NCBI GenBank assembly: GCA_025363575.1
Contig: JANYDM010000181.1
Span: 1-46,073 of the forward strand
Length of the DNA: 46,073 bases
From: Betaproteobacteria bacterium
GTDB lineage: Bacteria; Pseudomonadota; Gammaproteobacteria; Burkholderiales; SG8-41
Direction of reading: 5' to 3'
Below are positions 1 through 9,989 of this stretch, piece after piece (within the stretch, counting starts at the first letter, position 1; each line of letters begins with the position of its first letter). The notes below the pieces were generated by a model that saw only the letters and a program-made list of their open reading frames with translations, searched no databases and had not been told where the DNA came from. The position numbers were made by a program, and so were the translations under genes.

Positions 1-1
1 C

Positions 2-553
2 GCCGATCTCACAGGCTTCACGCGCTTGTCCGAGGAATTGCCGCCGCGCGATATGGTGGCGCTCCTTAACGAAGTGTTTTCATGGTTTGACGCGCTGGCC
101 GAAAAGTATGACCTCGAAAAAATCAAGACCATTGGCGACGCTTACATGGTGGCGGGCGGCTTGCTCGACCAGGACGACAAGTACACGGAGGCGATCGTCA
201 ATATGGCGCTCGACGTGCGCGACAAGATCGGAGAATTGAAAACGGGCACCGGCGAATCACTCGGGATTCACATCGGTATCGGCAGCGGACCGGTAGTGGC
301 CGGCGTCATCGGCGTCAAAAAATTTATTTACGACTTATGGGGGAACGCCGTCAACCGCGCCGCGCGATTGACTTCTGAGGCGACGACCGGCGGCATCCTG
401 GTCGATGCCACGACGTATCGCCGGCTGCGTGGTATGTATCAATTCGAGGGGCCTGAACCGCTGACCGTCAAAGGCAAGCGCCAGTTGACCGCTTATCGCC
501 TGATTGCGAAATTGCCCGAAGGAGTCGGCACCGCGCAAGCCGAAGTCGCTTAA
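2..553 (+). CDS. class III adenylate cyclase, C-terminal catalytic domain (5' end outside window)
   Basis: This is the catalytic end of a class III nucleotide cyclase, which makes cAMP from ATP. The reading frame is open from base 2, so the gene starts upstream and its sensor domain is not visible. The fragment begins with ADLTGFT, which carries the first metal-binding Asp. It continues with KTIGDAYMVAGG (substrate Lys and second metal Asp), GIHIGIGSGPVVAGVIG, then YDLWGNAVNRAARL with the transition-state Asn and Arg. The Lys plus Asp (KTIGDA, YDLWG) pair is the adenylate rather than guanylate signature. The usual WGD is WGN here. The C-terminus EPLTVKGK is typical of the family. A stand-alone cyclic-nucleotide-binding protein lies at 14643-15176 and could respond to its product; that link is inference. 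Confidence 0.9.
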   Translation, partial: ADLTGFTRLSEELPPRDMVALLNEVFSWFDALAEKYDLEKIKTIGDAYMVAGGLLDQDDKYTEAIVNMALDVRDKIGELKTGTGESLGIHIGIGSGPVVAGVIGVKKFIYDLWGNAVNRAARLTSEATTGGILVDATTYRRLRGMYQFEGPEPLTVKGKRQLTAYRLIAKLPEGVGTAQAEVA

Positions 554-570
554 CTGCGAACTGCCGCGGC

Positions 571-3279
571 TCACGCCCGCGCGGGTTGCTCGTCCATCAC
601 GGCGGTCCATAATTTTTTAACCGCGGCGATGTGTGCTGTTAACGTCGCGCCGTCGACACGCGCGTATTTATCGCCCTGCAGCCGCAGTGCGTGCTGGATT
701 TGCCGAAAACGCCGATACGCATCGTGGACCGCCAGGGCATCGTCCGCGCTGATCAATCCTAACTGCGCGGCGAGTTTCAGCAGTGCCAAGTTGCCGATAT
801 TCCCGACGAGTGCGCCATGCCGCTCGGCGTGGCTTAGAACCAGATACTGCACGATAAATTCGACGTCGATCAGTCCGCCCCGATCGTGTTTGACGTCGAA
901 TAGTCCGCTCGGATTGGGATGCGCGGCCAGCATGGTGTCGCGCATCAGAACGATTTCGCTCCGCAACACCGGCAGCAAGCGCGGCCGGCGGAGCAGTTCC
1001 GCGCGAACGTCCTCAAAGCGCTGGACGATGGCTGGATCGCCGGCAACGCCGCGCGCGCGCGTCAATGCCTGATGTTCCCAAACCCATGCTTGTGCGCGCT
1101 GATAATCGGCAAACGCTGCCAGCGGGCTCACGAGCAGACCGCTGGCGCCGTCGGGACGCAGGCGCAAATCGGTCTCATATAAAGCGCCGGCCGCCGTCGT
1201 GCTCGTCAACCAGAGGTTAACGCGCTGCGCGAGGCGGGTGTAATTTTCCGGCGCCTCGGGGGCATCATCGTCGTACAGGAAAATAAGATCGAGATCAGAT
1301 GCGTAACCGAGTTCTTTGCCGCCGAGCTTGCCGTAAGCGATGATGGAAAAACGCGGTTCGTCGCAATGCCGCGTTCGCAAGCCCCGCCATACGACGCGCA
1401 GCACCTCTGTCAGAATCAGGTCGGCCAGCGCACTCAAGTGATCGGATAGTTTTTCGAGCGGCAACTCCCCGGCCAGGTCTTGCGCCAGCAGATGCAGCGT
1501 TTGAGCATGCTTAAAATGGCGCAGCGCGTCCATTTGCGCTTCGCTGCCGTCACCGGCCTGATCGAGCCGGCTGCGTAATTGCGCCTGGAGTTGGGGCCAA
1601 ACCGGCGCTGCATGCAGGCTGCGCGCATCGAGCAGTTCGTCGAGCAGGATCGGGTAGCGCGCGAGATACTGCGCGGCCCACGGGCTGGCGCTCGCCAATC
1701 GCGCGCCACGTTCGATTGTTTGCGGAAACTGAATCAACAGCGCGAGATAGGCCTCGCGCCGGCAGATGCTCTCCAACAGTGTAAGCATGCGTTCAAGCGT
1801 GTCATCCGGATTGGGCAGGCGCGCCACCACGGCGATTACCTGTGGCACCAGTTGCTCCATCCGGGCATGGCTCGCCTGCGGCATCTGGCGAACGCGGCTG
1901 CTGTCGCGAAAGGCGCCGATGCGCTCCAGTGTACGTTCGCAATTCGCATATCCAAGCTCGCGCAGCGTTTTCATCAGATCGTCCGCCACGCCGCCATGCC
2001 ACAGCGCGGCGAGTGGATGCGCAGTGCTCTCCGACGCAACAAAAATGCTTTCAAAATGCGTCGTCACAAGGCTGCGATGCTGTTCGAGTTCGGCGCGCAT
2101 TTGCGCAAAATCGGAGTGTCCGGTCGCGGCGGCAATCAACGCCTGATCCTCTTCAAGCGTCGGCAACGCCTGGGTCTGTTTGTCGTCAAGATATTGCAAC
2201 CGGTGCTCGAGATTGCGCAGAAAAATGTAAGCGTCGGTTAGCTCATGCACGACCTCTGCCGGCAGCAGGTTGCGCACTTCCAGCAAGGGCAGCACAGCGA
2301 GGGTCGGCGGCTGGCGCAGCGGCGCGTCGTGCCCGCCGCGAACAAGTTGGAAAAGCTGGACGATGAATTCGATTTCGCGGATTCCGCCGGGGCCGAGCTT
2401 TATATTGTCAAGAATGTCACGGCGCTCGACCTCGCGCCGGATTTCCTGGTGCAATCCACGCATCGATTCGAATGCGCTGTAATCGAGGTGACGGCGGAAC
2501 ACGAACGGGCGGACGAGGTCGGAGAGTTCTGCCGCGCGATCGCCGCAGACCACGCGCGCTTTGATCCACGCATATCGTTCCCACTCGCGCCCCTGCGTGA
2601 CGAAATAATTCTCGAGCATGTCGAAACTGACCGCCAGCGGCCCGTCATTGCCCAGCGGCCTTAAACGCATGTCGACGCGAAACACATAGCCGTCAGCGGT
2701 CATTTCGTTGAGCATCGCGATTAAGCGCCGCGCGAGACGGCTGAAAAATTCGTGATTGCTCAGCGGGCGCGGGCCGTTGGTATCGCCGTCCTCTGGATAG
2801 ACAAACACGAGATCGATGTCGGATGAGACGTTGAGTTCGGCGCCGCCGAGCTTGCCCATCGCGACCACATGGAACAGTTGTGGCACTTCGTTGTTCAAAC
2901 CCATAGGCTCACCGTGCTGCAGCGCAAGCTCGCGGCTCACATGCTTAACCGCCGTGGTGATTGCAATATCGGCGAGATTCGACACGGTAGTCATCACTTC
3001 ATCGAGATTTGCCAGACCGCCGAGATCGCGCGTGATGAGGCGCAGCATTACGCGCTTGCGCAAGTCGCGTAATGCGCGCATCAGCAGACCGTCGGTCGCG
3101 GCATTGGCGGCTTGCAGGCGGCCACGCATTTCGGCCGCGCTGAAGGCGGTCGCGATACTGTCCGCAGGCAAAAGGGCGGGCTCTGCGACGAGCAGGCGGC
3201 GCACAAAGCGTGATAGGGCATTCGCCCGCCGAATCAAATCCGCTGCGCTTAAAAGCGTCGTTGCGTTAAGTGTGTGCAC
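571..3279 (-). CDS. glnE: bifunctional glutamine synthetase adenylyltransferase / adenylyl-removing enzyme
   Basis: GlnE switches glutamine synthetase off by adenylylation and on again by phosphorolytic deadenylylation, under control of PII. The 902-residue protein has the expected duplicated nucleotidyltransferase layout. The N-terminal adenylyl-removing half carries GKLGGAELNVSSDIDLVF at about residues 142-159. The C-terminal adenylyltransferase half carries YGKLGGKELGYASDLDLIF at about residues 650-670. Both keep the G-G...D-x-D metal site. The start is GTG at 3279; a stop codon lies directly upstream in frame (3280-3282), so no longer N-terminus is possible. It is slightly shorter than many homologs (about 920-950). 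It is divergent from yhdP across only 53 bp, an arrangement familiar in Betaproteobacteria. Confidence 0.96.
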   Translation of the reverse strand: MHTLNATTLLSAADLIRRANALSRFVRRLLVAEPALLPADSIATAFSAAEMRGRLQAANAATDGLLMRALRDLRKRVMLRLITRDLGGLANLDEVMTTVSNLADIAITTAVKHVSRELALQHGEPMGLNNEVPQLFHVVAMGKLGGAELNVSSDIDLVFVYPEDGDTNGPRPLSNHEFFSRLARRLIAMLNEMTADGYVFRVDMRLRPLGNDGPLAVSFDMLENYFVTQGREWERYAWIKARVVCGDRAAELSDLVRPFVFRRHLDYSAFESMRGLHQEIRREVERRDILDNIKLGPGGIREIEFIVQLFQLVRGGHDAPLRQPPTLAVLPLLEVRNLLPAEVVHELTDAYIFLRNLEHRLQYLDDKQTQALPTLEEDQALIAAATGHSDFAQMRAELEQHRSLVTTHFESIFVASESTAHPLAALWHGGVADDLMKTLRELGYANCERTLERIGAFRDSSRVRQMPQASHARMEQLVPQVIAVVARLPNPDDTLERMLTLLESICRREAYLALLIQFPQTIERGARLASASPWAAQYLARYPILLDELLDARSLHAAPVWPQLQAQLRSRLDQAGDGSEAQMDALRHFKHAQTLHLLAQDLAGELPLEKLSDHLSALADLILTEVLRVVWRGLRTRHCDEPRFSIIAYGKLGGKELGYASDLDLIFLYDDDAPEAPENYTRLAQRVNLWLTSTTAAGALYETDLRLRPDGASGLLVSPLAAFADYQRAQAWVWEHQALTRARGVAGDPAIVQRFEDVRAELLRRPRLLPVLRSEIVLMRDTMLAAHPNPSGLFDVKHDRGGLIDVEFIVQYLVLSHAERHGALVGNIGNLALLKLAAQLGLISADDALAVHDAYRRFRQIQHALRLQGDKYARVDGATLTAHIAAVKKLWTAVMDEQPARA

Positions 3280-3332
3280 TCAGTTTCGGGTTACAATTGA
3301 TTTAGAAATCATCGTGTTACATTTTATGACTT
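3280..3332. promoter_or_regulatory. short divergent intergenic region between glnE and yhdP
   Basis: Fifty-three AT-rich bases separate the two divergent starts, so both promoters must lie here or inside the genes. A weak plus-strand candidate is TTGATT (3297-3302) with TACATT (3318-3323), but the spacing is 15 bp and the -10 box ends only about 10 bp from the first yhdP start codon. No convincing Shine-Dalgarno sequence precedes either yhdP start. The region is assigned by position; the exact boxes are a guess. Confidence 0.3.
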
Positions 3333-6300
3333 TTGACTGAGATCGTGCCCGCTATTTCAATTTTTAGATTGCTGCACGTAAGCTCGTCGTGGGCTTATCG
3401 CGCAGTGACCTGGACAATATTGGCGTGCACGTTTGCATTTGCGCTCATTGTTCTCATCGTGCGGTTCTGGGTATTGCCGCAGATGGGCGAATACCGCGAG
3501 CCCATTGCACGCCAATTGAGCGAGGCGACGCAGCAGCGCGTCACCATCGGCAATCTCGACGGCCATTGGAGCGGACTTAATCTGCAGTTATCGCTGGGCG
3601 ATGTGGTTGTCTATGACCACACGAACCAGCCGGCGCTGAGATTGCAAAAGGTCGAAAGCACGCTCTCATGGTGGTCGCTGGTATTGGGCGAGCCGCAGTT
3701 CGATTCGATCGAGATTTTTCATCCCGAGCTTAACGTCAGGCGCGATACGCATGGCGTCTTTTCAGTGGCAGGCATAAACCTCAACAAAAACACTGATGGC
3801 GGCGGCGTGTCCGACTGGCTGCTTCGGCAGAAGGAAATCAGCATTCGCAACGCGTCGATTACATGGAACGATGAACTACGCAAGGCGCCCGAACTTTTCC
3901 TGCAGCACGTCGACTTTCGGCTCGAAAATGATGGCAACCATCACCGGTTTGGCTTGCGTGCAGAACCACCCGTCGCGCTCGCGACGCCGTTGGATGTGCG
4001 CGGCGACTTCACCGGCAAAACGGTCACCGCACTCGCGCAGTGGAACGGACAGGTGTTTACCCAACTCGATTACACGGACATTGCGGCGTGGCGCGCGTGG
4101 GTGGAGTTTCCCGTCTCGTTTCCGCATGGTGCGGGGGCGGTGCGCGCGTGGCTTACGCTCAAGAATGGTGAGCTTGCGCAAATTATCGCGGACGTTCAGT
4201 TCTCACAGGTAACGACCCGCCTCGGCCCGGATTTGCCGGAGCTTGACTTGTCTGAACTCAAAGGACGCGTTAGCTGGAAGTCGCTGGACGACGGTTACGA
4301 AGTTTCGACGACGCGGCTGAGCCTGTCGACACAGCAGAATACCTTACAGCCGACCGACCTGATGCTGCGCTACCACCGCGCGAGCGGCAAGCGGCCGTCG
4401 CATGGCGAGCTGCAGGCAAATGCGCTTGATGTGGCGCCGTTGATTTCGCTCGCCGACCATTTGCCTTTCGAAGCAGGCTTGCGCAAAGAGTTTGAGACGT
4501 ACGCACCGCACGGCAGTTTCTACGACGTTGCGCTCAAGTGGTCGGGAGAATGGCCGCGCCCTGAACAGTACGCGCTCAAGGCCAGATTCGTTAATCTTGG
4601 CTTGAATTCGGTCGGCCGACTCCCCGGACTCGCCGGTGTCAGTGGCAGTATCGACGGATCGGAGCGCGGCGGCACATTGTTGCTGAGCACCCAAAATGCA
4701 GTTGTCGAATTACCGCGCATATTCCCCGCCAGGCTTGGTTTCGACACGTTAACGGCGCAGGCGGCCTGGCAGCGCACTAACGGCCAGTATGAAATCCGGC
4801 TTAACGACATTACCTTCGCCAACCGCGACCTCGCCGGCACCCTGTCCGGCGTTTATCAGACGACTGCCGATGGCCCTGGCGTAATCGATTTGAACGCACA
4901 TGCCACGCGCGCCTGGGTGCAAGGCATCGTCAACTACCTGCCGGTGCGCATCGGTGAACGCGGACGCCAGTGGATCACGGCCGCTCTACAAGGGGGCTCG
5001 TCGAACGACATCAAGCTTCGCCTGAAAGGAGATTTAAAAGACTTTCCATTTCCTGAGGGCAAAGGCGGAATTTTTCAGGTGAACGCGCACGTTGTGGACG
5101 GTGTGCTCGATTACGCGGCCGGCTGGCCGCGAATTGACAATGCGGTTGGCGACCTGACGTTGCGCGGCCGGCGCATGGACGTTTTGTTACGCGAAGGTTC
5201 GATCTCCGGCACTAAACTCGCGCGCGTTCGCGCGGAAATTCCGGACCTCACCAATCCCGACCGGGTGCTCACGATCATTGGTGAAGCGGAGGGCCAGACC
5301 AATGATTTTTTAAGTTTCGTAGAGCATAGTCCGGTGCTTGAATCGATCGACCGTTTCACCGAGCGCGTGCGCGCCGACGGCCGCGGCAAGCTCGCACTCA
5401 AATTGAACATACCGCTGGAAAATGCGAAAAACACCAGGGTTGCGGGCGATTTTCAGTTGTTAAACAACCGGCTCGAAAGCGACGAAATGTTTTTTCCGCT
5501 GGAGCAGGTAAACGGGCACATCGAATTTACAGAAGCGGGCGTGCGGGTACCGGCGGCCACGATGTCGATTTTTGGCGGGCCCGCGACGTTGAGCGGCAGC
5601 TCGCAACGCGAAGGCGTGCTGCGGTTCAATCTGGCGGGCCGCGCGAACATGGATAATTTTCGCCGCTCGACCGCATTGCCGCTGATGCAGTCACTGCGCG
5701 GCTCGACCGACTGGAAAACCACCATCACCATGCGCAAGCGTGTCGTCGACATGGTGTTCGAATCGACATTGCAGGGCATCGTGTCGGACCTGCCGTCGCC
5801 GCTTGCCAAGACCGCAGCGGAAAACCTGCCATTCAAACTCGAACGTACTGTGACCAGTCCGCAGCAGGAACGCATCGTCATTGCGCTGGGAAACGTCATG
5901 TCCGCGCACTTACTCCGGCGCAAAGACGGCGCCGAGTCCAGCGTCGAACGCGGCACGATCACTTTAGGCGGCGTCGCCGCCGACCCGGAACGCAAAGGCC
6001 TGTGGGTCAACGGCGAACTTAAAAGTCTCGATCTCGATCAATGGCTGCTCAAGTTGAAGTCAGCAAGCAGTGACGGCGCGCGCGCGCAACTCGCGGGACT
6101 CGACGTCAAATTCGGCACGCTCGACTTGTTCGGCCGCCGGTTTAACGACCTCGCCATCAACGGTTCCATACAGGCCGGCGTGTGGCAAACCACTTTGGCC
6201 GGCCGCGAACTGGCAGGCGAAATGAGCTGGCGCTCGCAGGGCAAGGGCAAAGTCACCGCGCGCATGAAAAATCTTTCGATTCCAGCGGAAACCCCGAATC

Positions 6301-7187
6301 GCCCGCCGGTAATTGCGGAAAAAGATCAACCGGTGGAACTGCCGGCGCTCGATATCAAGGCGGACAATTTTCAGGTTCGCCAAACAAGCATGGGCAAGCT
6401 TGAACTAACGGCGGTGCCCGATGGCCGCGACTGGAAAATCGAGCGCTTGCACATTACAAACCCGGAGGCCACTTTAAATATTGAAGGTGTATGGCAGGGG
6501 TGGCTCGCGCAGCCGCGGACCATGGTGAATGTGCGACTCGACGTCAATGATATTGGCAAGTTACTGGTGCGCCTCGGCCAGCCCGAAGGCGTGCGACGCG
6601 GCACGGCCAAGCTCGAAGGCCCATTGTCGTGGGCGGGCAATCCGACCGATCTCGACTATGCGACGCTGTCGGGTAATTTTGTGCTCGAAGCGAACAAGGG
6701 CCAATTCGTGAAACTCGATCCCGGCATTGGCAAGTTACTCGGCGTGCTGAGCCTGCAGTCGCTGCCGCGGCGCTTGTCGCTCGATTTTCGCGATATCTTC
6801 AGCGAAGGCCTCGCCTTCGATGAAATCGTCGGCACCGTGAAGGTCAACCGCGGCATCGCCAACACTGAAAACTTCCGCATCCAGGGGCCTGCGGTGCGCA
6901 TCCAGATGAGCGGAGACGTCGATCTCGCGCGCGAGACGCAAAAGCTTCGCGTCAAGGTTTTTCCCAGCATGAGCGACAGCCTGTCGGTGGCCGGCGCGCT
7001 CATCGGCGGCCCGATTGCGGGCATCGCCACGTTCGTTGCGCAAAAACTGCTCAAGGACCCGATCGACAAGATGGCAGCCTATGAGTACGACATTACGGGC
7101 AAATGGGCCGATCCGCAGGTCGCGAAAGTCGGCAGCGATCCGACGCGTTCCGTTGTACGCCCACCCGGTACGGAGCGTTCGGATTGA
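3333..7187 (+). CDS. yhdP: YhdP family AsmA-like protein (phospholipid transport to the outer membrane)
   Basis: This 1284-residue protein belongs to the AsmA-like YhdP/TIGR02099 family. In E. coli YhdP acts with TamB and YdbH in moving phospholipids between inner and outer membrane. One N-terminal transmembrane helix (about residues 25-47) is followed by a very long beta-rich periplasmic region. EATQQRVTIGNLDGHWSGLN is the typical AsmA/DUF3971 entry, and the C-terminus contains an AsmA_2-like segment with PSMSDSLSVAGALIGGPIAG. The frame opens at TTG 3333; GTG at 3345, four codons later, is an equal candidate, and neither has a clear ribosome site. It is the first gene of a plus-strand run. 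Its TGA overlaps the TTG of the next gene, suggesting translational coupling. Confidence 0.93.
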   Translation: MTEIVPAISIFRLLHVSSSWAYRAVTWTILACTFAFALIVLIVRFWVLPQMGEYREPIARQLSEATQQRVTIGNLDGHWSGLNLQLSLGDVVVYDHTNQPALRLQKVESTLSWWSLVLGEPQFDSIEIFHPELNVRRDTHGVFSVAGINLNKNTDGGGVSDWLLRQKEISIRNASITWNDELRKAPELFLQHVDFRLENDGNHHRFGLRAEPPVALATPLDVRGDFTGKTVTALAQWNGQVFTQLDYTDIAAWRAWVEFPVSFPHGAGAVRAWLTLKNGELAQIIADVQFSQVTTRLGPDLPELDLSELKGRVSWKSLDDGYEVSTTRLSLSTQQNTLQPTDLMLRYHRASGKRPSHGELQANALDVAPLISLADHLPFEAGLRKEFETYAPHGSFYDVALKWSGEWPRPEQYALKARFVNLGLNSVGRLPGLAGVSGSIDGSERGGTLLLSTQNAVVELPRIFPARLGFDTLTAQAAWQRTNGQYEIRLNDITFANRDLAGTLSGVYQTTADGPGVIDLNAHATRAWVQGIVNYLPVRIGERGRQWITAALQGGSSNDIKLRLKGDLKDFPFPEGKGGIFQVNAHVVDGVLDYAAGWPRIDNAVGDLTLRGRRMDVLLREGSISGTKLARVRAEIPDLTNPDRVLTIIGEAEGQTNDFLSFVEHSPVLESIDRFTERVRADGRGKLALKLNIPLENAKNTRVAGDFQLLNNRLESDEMFFPLEQVNGHIEFTEAGVRVPAATMSIFGGPATLSGSSQREGVLRFNLAGRANMDNFRRSTALPLMQSLRGSTDWKTTITMRKRVVDMVFESTLQGIVSDLPSPLAKTAAENLPFKLERTVTSPQQERIVIALGNVMSAHLLRRKDGAESSVERGTITLGGVAADPERKGLWVNGELKSLDLDQWLLKLKSASSDGARAQLAGLDVKFGTLDLFGRRFNDLAINGSIQAGVWQTTLAGRELAGEMSWRSQGKGKVTARMKNLSIPAETPNRPPVIAEKDQPVELPALDIKADNFQVRQTSMGKLELTAVPDGRDWKIERLHITNPEATLNIEGVWQGWLAQPRTMVNVRLDVNDIGKLLVRLGQPEGVRRGTAKLEGPLSWAGNPTDLDYATLSGNFVLEANKGQFVKLDPGIGKLLGVLSLQSLPRRLSLDFRDIFSEGLAFDEIVGTVKVNRGIANTENFRIQGPAVRIQMSGDVDLARETQKLRVKVFPSMSDSLSVAGALIGGPIAGIATFVAQKLLKDPIDKMAAYEYDITGKWADPQVAKVGSDPTRSVVRPPGTERSD

Positions 7188-7537
7188 AACGTCCCGCGCT
7201 TCACGCTGGGCGTGGCATGCTCATGGCTGCAATGCTGTGCGCGGCAACACCCGCGCCGGGGGCCGAGGAAATTTTCACAGTTGCGCCCGATCTTTGGGAC
7301 CGGCCGCGCGTCGCGCGGGCCGTGCTCGATCAGCCGGCAGTGCGCCAGGCGCTCGATTTATACCTGGCGCGGCCCGGCGCGCGTCTCGTCATACACCACG
7401 GCTACGGCCAGGACCCGCTGTTGCAGGCCGAGGAATTGCGCATGTGGCTGATGGCGCTCGCGGTCGACGGCGCGCGCGTGTCGCTGATCAATGACGTGCG
7501 GCCACGTGAGCCTCTGAAGATCGAAGTCGTGAAATGA
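7184..7537 (+). CDS. small secreted protein of unknown function
   Basis: I do not recognise this gene as a named family. From TTG 7184, which overlaps the yhdP stop as TTGA, it encodes 117 residues. ATG codons at 7217 and 7223 are alternative starts. The TTG start is preferred because it supplies a basic n-region (MKRPALHAGR) ahead of a hydrophobic stretch ending near TPAPGA-EE, a plausible signal peptidase I site. The mature part of about 90 residues contains RLVIHHGYGQDPLLQAEELR and MWLMALAVDGARVSLINDV, resembling small alpha/beta periplasmic domains. Longer upstream extension would lie inside yhdP. Its TGA overlaps the ATG of the amidase gene (ATGA), so three genes are chained by overlaps. 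Confidence 0.75.
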   Translation: MKRPALHAGRGMLMAAMLCAATPAPGAEEIFTVAPDLWDRPRVARAVLDQPAVRQALDLYLARPGARLVIHHGYGQDPLLQAEELRMWLMALAVDGARVSLINDVRPREPLKIEVVK

Positions 7538-8418
7538 GCGCGAAATCGCCATCGTCGTTCGGCCGCGCGCGGCCGCACACCCGCTCCGCCGAGAAGGCAG
7601 AAACGTCAGTCCCGGTGCGCGTGGCCGCCGTGCAACTTGCATCGGGGCCAAATGTCGCCGCCAATCTAAACGAGGCGAAACGCCTGATTGCGATGGCGGT
7701 CAAGCAAGGTGCCAGGCTGGTCGCGTTGCCCGAATATTTTCCCATCATGGGCATGCAGGACACGGACAAAGTCAAAGTGCGCGAGGAAGAAGGCAAGGGC
7801 CCGATTCAGCAGTTTCTTGCCGATATCGCGAAGAAGCACCGCATCTGGCTCGTCGGCGGCTCGGTACCGCTGGTGGCGAGCGAGCCGAACCGCGTGCGCA
7901 ACAGTTGCCTGGTCTATGACGACAAGGGCAAACAGGTGGCGCGCTACGACAAGATCCATCTGTTCGGTTTCGATATGGGCAAGGAGCATTATTCGGAACA
8001 GCGCACGATAGAGCCGGGCCGCGAGGTCAGGGTCGTGGATACGCCGTTCGGGCGCGTCGGCCTGTCGATTTGCTACGACCTGCGATTTCCCGAACTCTAC
8101 CGCGCGATGAAAGACGTCGACATCATCATGGTGCCGTCGGCGTTCACCGAGACCACCGGTAAAGCGCACTGGGAAACGCTGATACGCGCGCGTGCGATAG
8201 AAAATCTCGCGTACGTGATCGCGCCGGCGCAGGGCGGCTATCATCTGAACGGCCGCGAAACGCACGGCGACAGCATGATCGTCGATCCGTGGGGCGTCGT
8301 GCTCGATCGCCTTCCGCGCGGCTCGGGCGTCGTGACGGCCAGCATCAATCCCGACTATGTGCGGCGCCTGCGTAAAAGCCTGCCGGCGCTGGCCCACCGT
8401 ACCCTGCATCGAGTATGA
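7534..8418 (+). CDS. nitrilase-superfamily carbon-nitrogen hydrolase, Nit1-like (probable deaminated glutathione amidase)
   Basis: A cytoplasmic amidase of the carbon-nitrogen hydrolase superfamily, 294 residues. The catalytic Glu-Lys-Cys triad is visible: Glu67 in ALPEYFPIMG, Lys140 in RYDKIHLFGFD and Cys180 in GLSICYDLRFPELYR. This pattern and the HLFGFD element match the Nit1/NitA branch, whose members hydrolyse deaminated glutathione as metabolite repair. Substrate assignment is by family resemblance. Its ATG overlaps the previous stop by 4 bp. The N-terminal 25 residues are rich in Ser, Arg and Lys and precede the conserved core that begins at VRVAAVQLASG, so a later start cannot be excluded. 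It sits between yhdP and tldD, as is common in Betaproteobacteria. Confidence 0.9.
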   Translation: MSAKSPSSFGRARPHTRSAEKAETSVPVRVAAVQLASGPNVAANLNEAKRLIAMAVKQGARLVALPEYFPIMGMQDTDKVKVREEEGKGPIQQFLADIAKKHRIWLVGGSVPLVASEPNRVRNSCLVYDDKGKQVARYDKIHLFGFDMGKEHYSEQRTIEPGREVRVVDTPFGRVGLSICYDLRFPELYRAMKDVDIIMVPSAFTETTGKAHWETLIRARAIENLAYVIAPAQGGYHLNGRETHGDSMIVDPWGVVLDRLPRGSGVVTASINPDYVRRLRKSLPALAHRTLHRV

Positions 8419-8502
8419 GATGCACCGGCGGCGCGCAGGCGCTGCCGCTTGAACCTGAAGAAACCGCCTCGATCTAACAACAGTCGTTTACCGGATACCG
8501 TG

Positions 8503-9972
8503 ATGACCAGCCACTCAGACAACCGCAGCGCCGGGCCAGACGCCGCGTTCGCCACCGCGCAGGCAACGCTGCTTGCGCCCTATTCGCTTGATGACCGCGT
8601 TCTGCAGCAGGTGTTCGGTCAGATTCTCGCGCACAAGGTCGATTACGCCGATCTCTATTTTCAATACAGCCGCAGCGAAGGCTGGAGCCTTGAAGAGGGC
8701 ATCGTCAAATCCGGCAGCTTCAACATCGACCAGGGCGTGGGTGTGCGCGCGGTGGCGGGCGAAAAGACGGCGTTCGCCTATTCCGACGACATCAGCCTTA
8801 CGGCGCTGACGGCGGCCGCGCAGGCGACGCGTGCAATCGGAAGGCAAGGCGCCAACGGCCGCACGCAGGTGGCGCGTCGCAACGCAGCGCTGGAGCTTTA
8901 TGCGCCGCACGATCCGCTGGCGAGCCTCGCGGATGCAGCCAAAGTTGCTCTGCTCGAGAAAGTCGAACGCTACGCGCGCACGCTCGACGCGCGCGTTACC
9001 CAGGTCATGGCGCATCTCGGCGGCGAATACGAGGTCGTACTCGTCACACGCAGCGATGGCGTGACCGCTGCCGACGTGCGGCCGCTGGTGCGCATGTCGC
9101 TGCAGGTGATCGTCGAGCAGGACGGCCATCGCGAGCAGGGCTCCGCCGGCGGCGGCGGACGTTTCGATTACGCTTACTTCACCGATGCGGTGGTCGAGGA
9201 CTATGCGCGCAAGGCGGTCGAGCAGGCGCTGACCAATCTCAATGCAAAGCCGGCGCCCGCCGGCACGATGACGGTTGTGCTCGGCCCCGGCTGGCCCGGC
9301 ATTCTGCTGCACGAAGCGATCGGCCATGGCCTCGAGGGCGATTTCAATCGCAAAGGCAGCTCGGCATTCAGCGGCCGCATCGGCGAGCGCGTAGCGGCAC
9401 CCGGCGTGACGGTGGTCGACGACGGCACGATCGCGCGGCGCCGCGGCTCGCTGAATATCGACGATGAAGGCAATCCGACGCAGCGCAACGTGCTGATTGA
9501 AGACGGGGTGCTAAAAGGCTATATGCAGGACAGCCTCAATGCGCGCCTGATGGGCGTCGCCGCCACGGGCAACGGCCGGCGCGAATCGTTCGCGCATATT
9601 CCGATGCCGCGCATGACCAACACGTACATGCTAAACGGAGACAAGGACCCTCAGGAGATCATCCAGTCGGTCAGGCACGGGCTTTACGCGGTGAATTTCG
9701 GCGGCGGCCAGGTCGATATCACGAGCGGAAAGTTCGTGTTTTCCGCATCCGAAGCGTACATGATAGAAGACGGCAAAGTCACGCACCCCGTCAAAGGCGC
9801 GACGCTGATCGGCAATGGCCCCGACGTGCTCACACGTGTGAGCATGATAGGCAACGACATGGCGCTCGACAGCGGCGTCGGCACCTGCGGCAAAGAAGGG
9901 CAGAGCGTGCCAGTGGGCGTCGGCCAGCCTACGCTTAGGGTCGACGCGCTGACGGTCGGCGGCACGGCCTAA
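8503..9972 (+). CDS. tldD: metalloprotease TldD
   Basis: TldD forms the TldD/TldE zinc protease that unfolds and trims peptides such as microcin B17 precursor and CcdA. The HExxxH zinc motif is intact at residues 270-275 (HEAIGH, followed by [20 protein letters not shown]). The N-terminal part [19 protein letters not shown] and the C-terminal [17 protein letters not shown] are typical. The frame extends up to TTG 8449, but ATG 8503 (with GTG 8500 beside it) gives 489 residues, close to the 481 of E. coli, so it was chosen. It lies 84 bp after the amidase gene and 17 bp before greB. No tldE/pmbA partner is in the window. Confidence 0.95.
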   Translation: MTSHSDNRSAGPDAAFATAQATLLAPYSLDDRVLQQVFGQILAHKVDYADLYFQYSRSEGWSLEEGIVKSGSFNIDQGVGVRAVAGEKTAFAYSDDISLTALTAAAQATRAIGRQGANGRTQVARRNAALELYAPHDPLASLADAAKVALLEKVERYARTLDARVTQVMAHLGGEYEVVLVTRSDGVTAADVRPLVRMSLQVIVEQDGHREQGSAGGGGRFDYAYFTDAVVEDYARKAVEQALTNLNAKPAPAGTMTVVLGPGWPGILLHEAIGHGLEGDFNRKGSSAFSGRIGERVAAPGVTVVDDGTIARRRGSLNIDDEGNPTQRNVLIEDGVLKGYMQDSLNARLMGVAATGNGRRESFAHIPMPRMTNTYMLNGDKDPQEIIQSVRHGLYAVNFGGGQVDITSGKFVFSASEAYMIEDGKVTHPVKGATLIGNGPDVLTRVSMIGNDMALDSGVGTCGKEGQSVPVGVGQPTLRVDALTVGGTA

Positions 9973-9989
9973 ACTCCGGCGCCGCCAGC

